Source: Nymphaea colorata
Taxonomy: Eukaryota > Streptophyta > Magnoliopsida > Nymphaeales > Nymphaeaceae
DNA length: 64,000 nucleotides
Direction of reading: 5' to 3'
Assembly (NCBI RefSeq): GCF_008831285.2
Contig: NC_045139.1
Coordinates: 34,693,706 to 34,757,705, forward strand
The notes below the pieces were generated by a model. The model was not told the origin of the DNA, did no database searches, and saw nothing but the letters and a program-made list of their open reading frames with translations. Shown one piece after another: positions 24,131 through 36,300 of the stretch. Position 1 is the stretch's first letter. Every line of letters begins with the position of its first letter. The translations under genes and the position numbers were made by a program.

Positions 24131-27100
24131 GAGAAATCACACTTAAAGCGCATCAAACTTACCTTTCATTCAACTCAACATGTCTATTACAAGCAATTAT
24201 ACTGTACTTATAGAAGAACACAATACAAGTATTAAACAAACTAAAAACCCATCATTTCCCAAGGTGGTTCAATCAAAGCAAAGCAAACATGCAAAGCATG
24301 ACGTTGGTATCCAATAACATTGCACTATCTTCAAAAAAAGTCAAAAAGGCTGGGCAGGACACTTCATGCATTTTCTTCTTTTTGGGCACAACGTGTGAAG
24401 GTGATCGCACCACATCAAGTAGGTGCATTACCTACTTGGGTGAGAGGCAAGGAGGTTTCGTAGTGAGGAGAGATCCACACCAAAATGATGCAAATGGCAA
24501 TGTAGACAATAATACAATTAGTGATGCAATGGATGACACAACCGATGTGATAGAGGAGGTATGACTCTTTTGGATTTGGACCAATGGTTCTTTTTGTGAC
24601 TTAGGATTTAAATTGAATCAAACAACAGGTCCAGTTCCAAGCTTGGTGTGCTCCTCAAATCTGGTTCCAAAATCTCCTCCTCCAAAGTGGTTCACGGCAA
24701 GGGCAAGGCATGAATGTGGGCCAAGGGTGGAGTTGCACTTGGGCCCATATCACTAAGCCAATCGTCACAATTAGGTTGACTTAGTGAGTCTTCCAATATT
24801 AGAGATGAAAAACCATTACATACACACATGCACTTGTACACGTGCATGTATGTGAGTTTGTAAACATGCATACTTTTGAAGTCCTAAATCCCCCTCAAAT
24901 AGGTACATGCATATTTAGTGTATCATAGGATTACCAAAAGTTAAGCTATAAGAAAGGCAGTGTGCTCCCAAAAGGCAACATACTGCTCATTAATCTAGCA
25001 ACATAACAAGAATCATGCTCTTCATACTTCCCCCTATATAGTTCTCAGACAGATATTATGACTTCATGCTTCCACTTCCACCCATGAATCCCTTATTCTT
25101 CTCCTCTTAGTTACACAAACGCTTTTTTGACTCCCATGCACTTCCATTAAGTGCCAATGAAAGTACTAAAGTTTAAATCAAAGATATAATGATTTTGTGA
25201 TTCAAATAACCTCAAATGATTGGGAAACTATGATGATATTCCCAAAAGACTGCCAATAAGTAAAAATTCCATTAGTGTTACACAATATTATTGCAAAAGC
25301 TGTGACAACGTTTACAGAAAAAGCCCTTCATTTATATGTTTTACAGTGTATATTTTTTTGTTTTTGGGTTCTTTTAAAATTTAGAAAAATCTTTTACGGA
25401 AAATCATTTTCAATGTCTATGTACTCAAAAGCATTAGGAAGTCTTTAGGTGGAGGACCAAGCCTAGGAACTAGTCAGGACTGGGCATTTCATAATACCAA
25501 ACACCTAGAAAGAAAAAGAATATTCACGACTAAGATGGCTCATGCTTTGTCAGTCATCTAATATGTTCATCAACCATTTGGAACCTATGTTATGCTCCGT
25601 CCTTTCCAACCTGGATCCCACTTCCATCTTGCACTCATTCCATAGCATGATATAGGGACTTTCATCATTTTCGGGTCTAAAGCAAGATTTGATCCATAGT
25701 CAAAAGCTTGAAACCATTGAGTTATTGTCTTATACCAACCTTGTCAGCCATGGGCATGTGAATGGGTGTGGGCCTAGGTGTGTCCGCATCACTAGGTGAG
25801 CTTCTGACTACCTAGGTAAACATTTTTAAAAGGAAATTACTAGAAAATTTGTAATTTCAATTATGTTGTTCATAGTTATCTATACACTTAAATTGCTAGA
25901 AAAATTTGTAATTTCAATGATTTTGTTTGTTGTTATTTATATATTCATTTTTTTGAATTTTGGAGGTTTTCTAAAAACAAATATTAGAAAAAACTTCCAA
26001 AAAAGCATCCTAGAGAAATTGCTGAGACTGGTATTTGTGAATATGGTGTTAATGTTTTAATTCAAGCTAGGGGATCACGTTTCTCAAAAATAAATCTTAT
26101 AATTATAGTTTCAAAGAAACTTACTAATGAGATTTTTTTTATCTCTTCATTATTTACTTTAATAATTGAACCTCTCAGCATATTGAACCATGCTTGGCAA
26201 CTTCCAGGCTCAATTTCAGCTCTCCCTACATATCTGACCCAATGACTTGAGTGACTCAACTGAATCACTCAAACAAGTCCAGACTGCTACAAGTCAAGTC
26301 TACTCTTTATATGTACTAAGAACCTTAGGTATGCATTCAAAATCCTTAAGTCTTGTTTACAAACACACACACACATATGCATTTATGTAAAGCTAAAAAA
26401 AAAAAGGATAAGAAATAAATCAAGCCACTATCTTTCTGCCTACCAAAAACAAGCCTTGGAAAGAAGGAAATATCTCTCCGTGCACACTTGAATGTTCCAT
26501 AGCCTCTTTAGCAGAAGGGAGCCATGAGAGGGAGGGAGTGATGCAGGAGCAGTCCATTCAGGGCAGATCCTAGATTCGATCCATTTTATTTCTGTTTTAT
26601 TGGATCTCTTATGTGTTTCCATTTATTAGATTGAGTTTGGACTTTGGACCTTGTTATTTTAGTGACAGATCCAAGATCCAATTAATTAGAAGACTCTGCT
26701 TAAAAGGATGTGTGGTTTGGAATGATTACTGAAGATTGATTAATCAAAACTTTCATTTCCTTTGCTTAATTTCTGCTTCTTTTCTTCATTTCCTAGTTTG
26801 TTTGGTTTGTTCTTTGCGGGGATGAGAGTGAGGAACTCTAATCACTGCGTCAAAGAGGTACAAACTTGCAGCAGTAGGATAATGTCCAATTCGTTAGCTA
26901 CTACTTGCATCCATTAATGAAGCCATAACTGAAACTTGAAAGTTCACGTAAGTCAAGGGGTACATTTGGGGAAGATAGGAGGGAAAATAGAAACTGAAAA
27001 GGGTTTCCCACTGGATTTTAGAGTTGCAGGTTACTCCACTTTTTTTTTCTCTTACATTTTTGGATATGAGCTCGTGCAACCTTTTCCAAACTCAGTCAAG

Positions 27101-28178
27101 TTACATATAACTTAGGACAGAGACGAAATAGCCAAGTTTATGGTGTGAACCAACAAATTATAGGACAAATTATTGGACTTCACCAGGTTTTCTATTCTTT
27201 CGACTCCATAATGCCTTCAGCTAAGTTGTCTTGGTTGAGTCATAAACCATGTACTCACTACTGAGCCAATAATAGACCAGATGTCACTTACCATGTAAAA
27301 TTTAGTATATAATATTAGTTAAAAATTAAAGAATCATTAGCTATGGCATTGATCAAAACTTTTTGCAAGTAATTGCAATCACATACCACACACCTAAGAA
27401 ACTTAGAAGCCAATTTCCCAAAGATAAACCAAGCAATGAACAATAAGGACAAGGAGCCACCATTGGTTGCATCTGAAAGACAAATACATTCAACAAGGAG
27501 AGGAGATTGAAGAGGTTGGATACAAAGATTATCGGTAATAAGATGGAAGACTATAAGATGGTTGCTGCTGTGGAGGTTACCATACAATCATCCTAAGTCA
27601 TTGCTAAGAATCTCCTCGTCCACAATAATTGAGCTAGTGTCACCTTAAGATAACCAGAATCTCCAGACTCTACCAATGGAAAATGTTTCAACGAAGACAA
27701 CTTCTATCAAGCATTGCGAACTCCACCAGTGGACAGGGATGTTGGTGGGAATGTTTGGACGATTACATAGTATATTACAGCACACAAAGTCTTCTAGTAC
27801 CTTTTTGCTCTTACAACGTTACTATCTCCATCACACGCGCGCGCGCACACACACACACACACGCAGACGCACAATCGTACAAAAAAGTGTAATTAGGACA
27901 GTTTCACTTGAGCATACAGATAACAGATTTCAGAACAGATATGTCTTGAGAAACGGTTTCCATAATAGATTTCTCACTCAAATATAAATACAAAACTTCA
28001 GAAGAGATTTAGCACATTTGCACATATTTCATACAAGATACGAACATGTTCACTAAGATGAAAAAGGACGCATGAAAATTCACTTGAACGTGATCTGAAT
28101 TTTATTAAAAATTTCAACCGCTGAAATTTCAGGAAAGTAGAAACCTTAGGTCGATTTTTTATTAAACAAAGTCGGACA
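24131..28178. other. Intergenic DNA, no gene seen
   Basis: Scattered short frames without domains. A 52-bp-period partial duplication (GCTAGAAAAATTTGTAATTT type) lies near 25838-25920. A CTTGAGTGACTCAACTGAATC stretch at about 26190-26290 belongs to a dispersed family also seen near 29870-30030, 37610-37760 and 55355-55450. A CA/CG microsatellite lies at 27832-27872. Confidence 0.45.
27832..27872. repeat. CG/CA microsatellite
   Basis: Alternating GC then AC dinucleotides; alternating purine-pyrimidine sequence of this kind can adopt Z-DNA. Confidence 0.9.
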
Positions 28179-28560
28179 ATGTTTGATTTAGGGTCTACGG
28201 CGGATAAAATTTCACCCATCCGGTACACCCTGTTTCTTTTCAGAATAAGAACGAAGCCTGCAACAGCAAGGACAGCGTGTGGGTCTAGCAGAGAGAGAGA
28301 GAGAGAGAGAGAGATGCGGGCACCACCCGGAAGGGTCGACGAAGAGCAGCAGCTGCTGCCGCTGCCGCTGCCGGCACCACCCGAGAGGGAAAGAGAGAGA
28401 CATAGAAAGAGAGGTAGAGAGAGAGAGCGCTTACCGGAAGAGACGGACCCCTCGACCGTCGCTGGAGCACACAGCAACACAGAGAGAGAGAGGGAGCGAC
28501 AGAGAGAGGAGTTTTTCCGCAAGCTCCATTTCCCTTGTCCTTTTAATAAAAAATTTTAGG
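28179..28560. other. GC- and GA-rich island, possible leader or promoter
   Basis: GA runs at 28289-28314, about 28388-28430 and 28479-28507 alternate with GC-rich trinucleotide repeats (GCAGCAGCTGCTGCCGCTGC). On the minus strand a good donor consensus (CCG/GTAAGC, about 28436-28431) follows a leader-like stretch. This would fit the first non-coding exon of an unseen minus-strand transcript, but no matching coding exon was found below it. The long frames here are low-complexity artefacts of the GA runs. Confidence 0.3.
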
Positions 28561-29541
28561 GAAGTTTGTGAAAACACACCTGAACTATTAGAAATAACAA
28601 ATAACTTGCCGAAAGTTTTGGTATTACTAAAGTACCGAACCATTGTCGCCGTTAATCAAATTTGTGGTTCAGGTAATACATTGAGGTCCTAACACGGAAG
28701 CATATGTTCGGAGTGTGAAATGATTGAAACGCCTTTCTTATTTAAAAAGAGAAATCCCTACAGAAAAAATAAAAAAAAAACGTGAAAATAATTACTGATA
28801 AATTATGAAAATACCCTCACAATTGCCAATTGCGTGTTAGGGGTCAAACACGACCATGTGCTTGCCCGAACACCCAAGCCTGTCTACATAGGTTAACATG
28901 AGTTGTCTTGAGCTAGAGTCCTTTCCAAGTTAGGTCCCTAACATGAGAACCGTTGCTCCCGTCATAAGGACATTTCCATCAATTTGTAAGGCATTTTTCT
29001 TCTTTTGCCCTTACAGACGGTGTCTTCTGTTTTACTATTATGGGCATTTTTGTCATTTAAACCGCTTAACCCACAGTGCCGTGTTATGGATCATAACACA
29101 TAAATTGCTTAGGTCCAAAGCTTAACATGAGCCAAAGCACTAGAATCTTATAACTGTGCGGAGTGGGAAAACATTTTCGGCCGTGCATTCATTCACATAT
29201 TTCTATATTCAAAAGTGCACTATGCATATAACAAAGTAAATATTTGAAAATATTAATATAAAAATAAACAAACATTGAAGAGCACCCACGCCAACCTATA
29301 TGTATGTGGCCTCCCTGATTGGTAAGCAGGAAAATTCATTAAGTGCACAAAATTCAGGAGAAAGGATGATTTAGTTCTTCACAAACAACCATGGAGACTA
29401 TAATAGAGCCTGTTACTGTAAATTAACTCCACGACTTTTCCTTATAAATATATATTAAATAATGTTTTTGATTCATTAGAAGATTTGATATATTATCATA
29501 ACGTACATAATAACACGTATGCATATATAAACTACAAATTG

Positions 29542-29573
<32 letters not shown>

Positions 29574-30240
29574 CATACACTTGTAAAAGGTAAAAGTACC
29601 TATGTCAACACAACACAACACATCATTGGTCCTGGTGGGGGACACTATGTGGACACGATAGACTTAAATTTCCTAAAATTTGAGTTATATTTTTGTATTT
29701 TTAATATGTTTTACATCTATTTTAGCATTTTTTTTGTTCAGTAATATATATTTTATAAATATAAAAAATAAATTTGTGTGTTTATTTGCTTAAAATCTTG
29801 TTTATATATATATAATAAATAAAATATACGGCTTGTCTCCATGCCTAAGTTTTTCAAAAAATACTTTGTACTCACATTTGCCTACAACTCAAATGACTAG
29901 GCTTGGTCATCCCATGACTCAGTACAATTTGGACGATTTCTAATTTTTTGACTAAGTTGAGGACCGAATCCTGAGTGAGCGGAATCAACTAAGTTGAGTC
30001 GTCCGGGTTTTTAAACGTTGGCTATTAATTCCCACACCAATCTTTCAAAACAAGGGAGGAAATTTTAACTATGGTGCTGAAGCCTATCATACTTCGAATG
30101 AGAAGGATGTTACACCAATTGAGTGAAAGTAGAAGCACCACTCCCTCTTCTTCATCCCTCTTTTTTTCCTCTTATCCGCTTAGAGTCTAAGGCTGCTTTG
30201 TAGTGCCTTAGAATAAGGCTCTGGTTCTAAACAGAGATCA
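28561..30240. other. Intergenic DNA, no gene seen
   Basis: AT-rich, with an ATT trinucleotide microsatellite at 29541-29565 and TA runs. About 29870-30030 carries the ACTCAGT/GAGTCG-rich dispersed repeat ending GGGTTTTTAAACG. Confidence 0.5.
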
Positions 30241-30298
30241 CTGGCCGCCTACCAACCCCTGCCTTGACTGTATCAACCCACTTGAAGATGAAGCCTTT

Positions 30299-30380
30299 CA
30301 AATCACCAGTATGTGGGAGACGATAATTTGTATCTGGACTCGGCAGCGACTCACCATATGACATCAACCAATTTATCCGT
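30299..30380 (+). pseudogene. Ty1/copia protease fragment
   Basis: The plus-strand translation gives NHQYVGDDNLYLDSAATHHM then TSTNLS. This matches the copia aspartic-protease active-site region, where D-S-G/A-A-T-H-H is the hallmark. Flanking frames are broken. The piece lies upstream of a gag fragment, out of canonical order, so it is from another copy or a rearranged one. Confidence 0.75.
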
Positions 30381-30789
30381 TCAAATTTTCAGGCAAGATG
30401 CTCGTTTTTGTCGACATTTACTTTTAAAAACTCATGTATGGCATATGGTTACTTCAAGAACATCGGGATGATCAGCAGATATTATTGATAAAGTATATGG
30501 TCGGCAACAGTCCGTTAATCCTTCTCCGATGATCAAGGAAAGATAGTAGCAAGAGTTACCTTCCCCAGACTCGATGAGAGGTGATAAAATTAAATTGTAA
30601 CTCATGAGGTATCGTGTGAAATTCCTCCTGTTTGTTTACAACCTTTGCTTAGGCTGCTTAGAGTATATAGTGATGTAACGAGGCATGAAAAAGTTAGTAA
30701 AGAATCTCTTGCTAATGTTTGATGACCTATTCCTCCATGTTATCGTCTAGATCCTTGATCGTTTTTTCTTCAGTCATTGGGCATTTTGT

Positions 30790-31905
30790 TCGATGGTAGT
30801 TCATGATTCTTCATGGCAGAAAACGCAGATGACTCGTCTCCTCCTACTGTGGATGGCAGCTACTATTCAAGCAGCTCCAAGATTGTTGACCAATAACACA
30901 ACGATGCATGTGTCGAAGATTGATACCTTGCCTTTTGTCGGCACCAATTGTGTAAGTTGGCCATGGCTGCGGAGATTTTTGTCCTAAGCAGCAAAGGCAA
31001 ACATGATGATAACATAAAAGAAGGACGCCAAAACCTAGGGATGAATGGAGGCCCAGTTCGATCCAAGTTAGGCCAGCTCAAACTCGGTTCGAGTAGCTCA
31101 GCTAGAGCTCGTCTCGAGCTTGAGTTCAGCTTGTCCCAAGCCTAAGATAGCTCGAACTCAGCTCCGCTAGCCTCACTAGAGATCTGACTTGAGCTTAGCC
31201 GAGCTATTTATTTAAAAAAAAAAAAAAGAAAAATCCTTCCAAGATGGCAAAAACAGCAGGTTCAAACTGTGGACCTCTCCCTTGCTAGCCTTGACTATAT
31301 CGAAACACCTATTATATATTTAGTTTCCACAAGTTTAAAGGAGCTTAATCAATTGAACTGAGCTAACTTGGGCTCGTCCCATTTTCTTAAACGAGTTTGT
31401 TTTTCCTGACTCATTTATCAAACAGTTTGAACTCGAATCGAGTTTAACTGGGTGAATTTGAGTCGAGCCCGAGTTGGCTCGACTCATTGAACATGGTTAC
31501 CCAGACCTGCAAAGACTGTTCTAGCATGTAATTAATGGGAGTCAGAAAATGGCATGGTTATGTTGTGGACGCTCAACTTGATAGAGCCATAGATTGAAAA
31601 ATGTTTTGTACTTGCGGAGACCGCCAAGAAGAGTTGGATGTTGTTAAAGAAGTGTACGGTGAACAAAGAAATATGGCTCACTTCTACAAGCTTCAAACAG
31701 AGATCGTCAAGTTCAAGATGAACCATCTACTACCAATGCTGATACCTCGCATGGTATGTGAGATGAACTTCTTACGTGTTGCCCCCTATATTGGATTCGC
31801 TGGTTCACCAACAACGTTTTGAAGAAGACAAAATTTGCAGAGTCCTTGCCAGCCTTGGAAGTGACTATGATGACAATGGATGGCAAACCAAATTGAAGGA
31901 TGCCC
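30790..31905 (+). pseudogene. Ty1/copia gag fragment, interrupted
   Basis: In several frames the plus strand reads copia gag: a Ser-rich N-terminus, IDTLPFVGTNCVSW, KLAMAAEIFVLSSKGK (about 30900-31010), then after an insertion MLWTLNLIEP, LKEVYGEQRNMAHFYKLQ, VKFKMNHL, MNFLRVAP and DKICRVLASLGSDYDD (about 31530-31875). Multiple frameshifts and stops are present. Confidence 0.8.
31030..31505. mobile_element. GAGCTCGAGCTCGA-type repeat inserted in copia gag
   Basis: About 475 bp rich in GAGCTCG/CGAGCTT motifs at both ends with a poly-A run near 31210. It separates two gag segments that are continuous in protein order, so it inserted after the copia copy. Related to 5639-6480, 51560-51965 and 52430-52700. 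Ends approximate. Confidence 0.55.
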
Positions 31906-32749
31906 TGTTACTATGACTGAAAATGGCTTGTGAATGGTCTTGCAAACGAGGAAACCTCATGTCTGTCCCATGCTTCCCACAAAAAAAAAAAAAAAACCAT
32001 TAAAACCTGCATCTTTTTTACTATACTCCCTGGCAACCAGAAGGCTTTCAACATCTTACCATGCTCCATAGAACCTGATTGATTAATCATAATCTTGTTG
32101 AATCACAGAGACAGTTCACTTTCCATAAGGCAATTCTCTGGCATGCACTTTCTCCTCTTATCATGCACATGCCCTAATGAATCTTCATGAGAGAAGGCAG
32201 AACAAAGTAGGTTGTACAAAGGGATCTTTCAATCCAAACAGGAGGAATTGTCCTTTTGATGGTTGCCTATTTCAAAGGGCCACAGGCCCCCAACCTGTGC
32301 ACTTATCGACAACCACACGAGCCGACCTTTTCCACACAACCGACCATCCCCCCTGATGCCTTGAACGGACTCTTGGTTTGGCTCTGCACCAGCGTAAAGA
32401 TCGTCAGGAGAAAAACGTCATGGCCGAGCACTGCAGTCCTTTCCAAGTCGATGTTATGCTTTTCACCATCATCTGATCCTGCGGAATATTTCCACATTAG
32501 TAACCAAATAAAGAGATGGTCTCAAAGTAGGAAAAAGGTCTCACTGACAGAGCCCTCGAAGCGTTCGCCTACTCTAATTCCCATTAGTACAGGCAATAGC
32601 CGATTATGGACCTCAGACCGGTGGGAGCCCAGCCAGAAAAAGGCTTTTCGACGGAAATCCTGGGCACTCTCTCTCTTGTGCACAGACAAAAGCATGGAAA
32701 ATTAACAAGCAGTTTCTACAAAAGCGTATATAACAAATCTGGAAGAAAG
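31906..32749. other. Intergenic DNA, no gene recognised
   Basis: Includes a 149-codon open frame (plus, 32256-32705) that begins at an ATG but shows no recognisable domain. It lies just beyond the poly(A) region of the convergent Mei2-like gene. I do not call it a gene. Confidence 0.4.
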
Positions 32750-33377
32750 AAAGATTAGACATCAACTTGTCTTTCTTTTATTTATTTATACAACTCCAAG
32801 TAACTAAGTTGGCTGAATAAATGTACCATATACCATAAGTACAGCAAAGTACAATTTGCAGAGGACCGCAACCCCAGAAGCTCCATATGTTTCTTGTTTT
32901 CAAGACACATACACATACACGTACACAAGTAACACAACTAGCCAACCTCATTCAACGAGGGCAGCTCTCACCCAAAAACAGCCCAAGCGGCTCCACACAA
33001 GGAGAAAAAAATTTAAAAAAAAAAAAAAAAAAAGGAAGCCCGGTCACGCCAAAATTAACCCTCTCTCACTCGAATTCCTGCTGTACATTTTGTCACGCCC
33101 ATTCAAAAATCACAGGCTCCGTCTCTCACAATAGCCTTGATTTACAAAGTTAAAATGGAAGGAGGAAAGAGGGAAAAGGAGCATCCATCAATAACAGGTA
33201 GTCTCCAAAACTTCTGGTTCTGCAACACCATTTACCAGAACCCTGTCAGGCGCAAGACGTAAGTGATTACCATCCTCTTTTCTTCTCGCTCTCTCTCTCA
33301 CGTTATGTTGTCTCTGATAATAAACAAAGCAGTTTCAACTGAACTGATTATTCTCATTTTCTAGTTCCTGGAATTGC
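32750..33377 (-). terminator. Mei2-like gene 3' UTR and poly(A) region
   Basis: Overlapping AATAAA signals on the minus strand (TTTATT at 32777-32782 and 32781-32786) lie about 590 bases past the stop at 33378. The interval has no other gene and is a plausible 3' UTR, with cleavage expected at about 32750-32765. Exact end inferred. Confidence 0.5.
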
Positions 33378-36300
33378 TCATTCTCCATCCTTCGTTGAAC
33401 CACCGACGGAGGTAGCTCCGTTGGTTATTTCCTCTCTAGTTGGAGAGGTCGACGGGCTCCCCTGGCCTTCTTCAGCTCCACTGTTACGTGGTTTCCCAGG
33501 TCTGGTTCGGATATTGACGCCCATAGGAAATGGTTCCTGATGAAATGAAAGGGAATTATTGTCAGCTTTAGGGGAGACGACATAGATTAACGGATGCCAC
33601 AGAGAACAATGAAAGATGATATAAAGATATTAAAAACAGTAAAAGAATTATTAAGGCCAGAGACTTTATTGAAAATGCCAGCCAATTGGCAAGAGACCAC
33701 TGAGTCGCCGACTTTGCCATAACTCCTGTCTCTGGCTGGAAGAACAGTATAGTTCCAGACAACCTAAACAAGCCACGGCTTTTCAGACAAGGAAGGTTCT
33801 TTTTGTCTTGATTTCAATGCAAACGCGAATTAATGCTGGGGATGGCAACTAGACAAACAAATGGAATGGGAGATAAATAGTGCAGGAACGCATATTGTGC
33901 TATGAGAAATTGATCCAACCAAGAACCAAAGAGAGAGGGAGATGGATGATCTTCCAACATTGCACTGGCTAACATATTTGAAAGTTTTGAATGTCCTGGT
34001 AGCTTCTGAACTAACCTATGAGGCACGTAGAAGAATCACATACCGGGTCACCTGCATTTGGACCATCGGAGTGGAAAAGAATGGGCCTACAACGCTTATC
34101 CTCATTCATCAAGCTTGAGTTCTGGAAGTGAGCAATTAGAGCCGCTTTTCCCTGAATTCTAGCATAAGCAAGAGATGCTACCTTCTCGCTATTAAATTTC
34201 TCCCACTTTTTGCCATTAAATGCCTGTAGAGAGAGAGAGAGATTTCTTTCAGCGAATAAAACAAAGAACCTCAACACGGAGCCTCCCAAGGAGTAGAAGA
34301 ATCTTACCTCATAAAAAGGAACAATTTGCATGGCATCAATCATGTTAATGAACGCATAACCAACATTGCATTTGTTCTGCATAAAACATTGGTACATGAA
34401 AAAGGATATCAATACGGGCAAAAAAATTCTGCAAAGAGTTATTGGCTTCAAAAGAAGCAGGAAATCACCTTAAAATCAATGGGCAGATAGATGAAATCAT
34501 AAGTTCCTCGATGGTGTTCATCAATAGCAGCCAACAGCATCTTGGAAGTGTACCTGGAAAAAAAAACATATCAAATCAAGGCCTTGAAACAGGAGTAACA
34601 TATGAAGGAAATACGTCCATTAATTAAACCACATACTTGTTTGGAATATTCTTGATCATAAGGGTTGTCCTTGTGTCTTCACCACGTAATATGCGGTCAA
34701 TATCCAGTTCATACTGTTTTTTATTGTCAGTTTGATTACTTGAATCACTTCTCCGTCCCCTAATCCTCTCATTAGAGCTTTCAAATGGAGGTGGCATAGA
34801 AATCATAGGGTTTCTGTTTGGGAACATGTGGCATCTCTGCTGTGGGGAGGGTAATCCCACATTGCCAGCAGAAATCGAAGGGTCCAAAATGTTTCCACCA
34901 ACATGGGAGAACATATTTGAAGCAGCAAATTCTAACGGATGCACACCTGGACTCCCAGAGTAGCCCATGCTTCCAAGTGATCCAGGAATAAAACCCGTTG
35001 GCTCACCAGGGTCCCCAGCAAAGGCATGTCGTCTGTCCCAAAGGGAAGGGTTAACAGTAGGAGCTGAGCCCACATGGTGGTGAGGTGAAGGCAAAGCTGT
35101 GTTGACCATATGCGCTTGAGATCTTGGGAACCCATGCAGTTGGGGTTGGTGACGACCAGTCAGGCCATTAATGAATGATGGAGAGTTTCCCCACATCATG
35201 TGGCTTGGCATCTGTGGTTGGTAAGAGCTCTGATTACTCCACAAAATCTGGTGGCCATGCACCGGGCAACTACCATTTCCTGGAACAAAACAAAGAAATA
35301 ACCAATTAGACATAAAATAACAAGCCTCCTGTTCTACAGGAAATTGAGCAAAGACAAAAGGCGAAAACAGGCTGCTCCAAAGCTCAATTCTCCCTGATAT
35401 AATTACAAAGCTCAATTTTGACTATTTGAGCAATAAAGACAGCCAGAAAACATTTTAAGTTTCGTTGGAGCTAAAGTTAAATTCGTGCATTTAATATCAC
35501 AGACGTTACTATCATTCTCAACTTAGCAATGTAATTCCTTCAGAGAGCTTAAAGGTCACAGAAGACAAGTTCTGCAAGAAACTCCAAAAAAGGAGAGAAA
35601 AGAATAAAAAATAAAATTTGCCTGAATGTGGACAACATAAGATTATGAGAACTCTGTAACGTGTTCCGGTTTTGCACAAAGGCCTTTAGTTGCAATATTT
35701 TCCCCACAAAATTATTTTTGCAATGTAAAGTCAAAATACAGCAGAAGATTTTAGAATGTAAAATAAATGCATGTCTGTAAATGATTCAAATACAAGGAAG
35801 CATTTAAAACATGTGAGACATGTTACTATTTTATTGTGGTGTGGAGCAAGGGAAACTAATATAGCTAAATGCATGTGTACAAGGAAAGATATCTTGACCT
35901 AGAATTTCACAGAAATTTCTTTAGCTAACCACCTTCACTCAGATCAAATGAATGGCCCTGAAACCCATTAAGTCCAATCCTTTGGATGTGTCGCCCATCA
36001 ATCCCTTCAGTATGCCTTGGATTAATATTTGCAGTCATGGCTGACACAGTTGCTGGTGAGCCGCCTGGGAGAGAATTGCTCATGATATTGTAGTCAGGAA
36101 GTGAATGAGGATGAAAGCCTGGCATGCCTTGGAAACCAAAATTCATATGCCCCAGTGAGTGATTGAGCTCCCCCAAGTTCGACTGGCTGCCATTATTACC
36201 GACAGGTGCAATGCCAACTGGTGGTGATAAGGGTGGTGCAATACTGGAAGTGGAAAGCCCCTGGAATGCGGAGTCAATGAATTGATTAACAGTTGGCCGG

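Noticed and set aside
28179-28692. Several 60-174 codon frames on both strands
   Set aside because: Created by GA/CT dinucleotide runs that stay open in several frames (Arg-Glu, Ser-Leu repeats); no domain.
32256-32705. 149-codon plus-strand frame beginning at ATG
   Set aside because: No domain, no neighbouring exon, and it sits just past the poly(A) region of the convergent Mei2-like gene; composition is not clearly coding.
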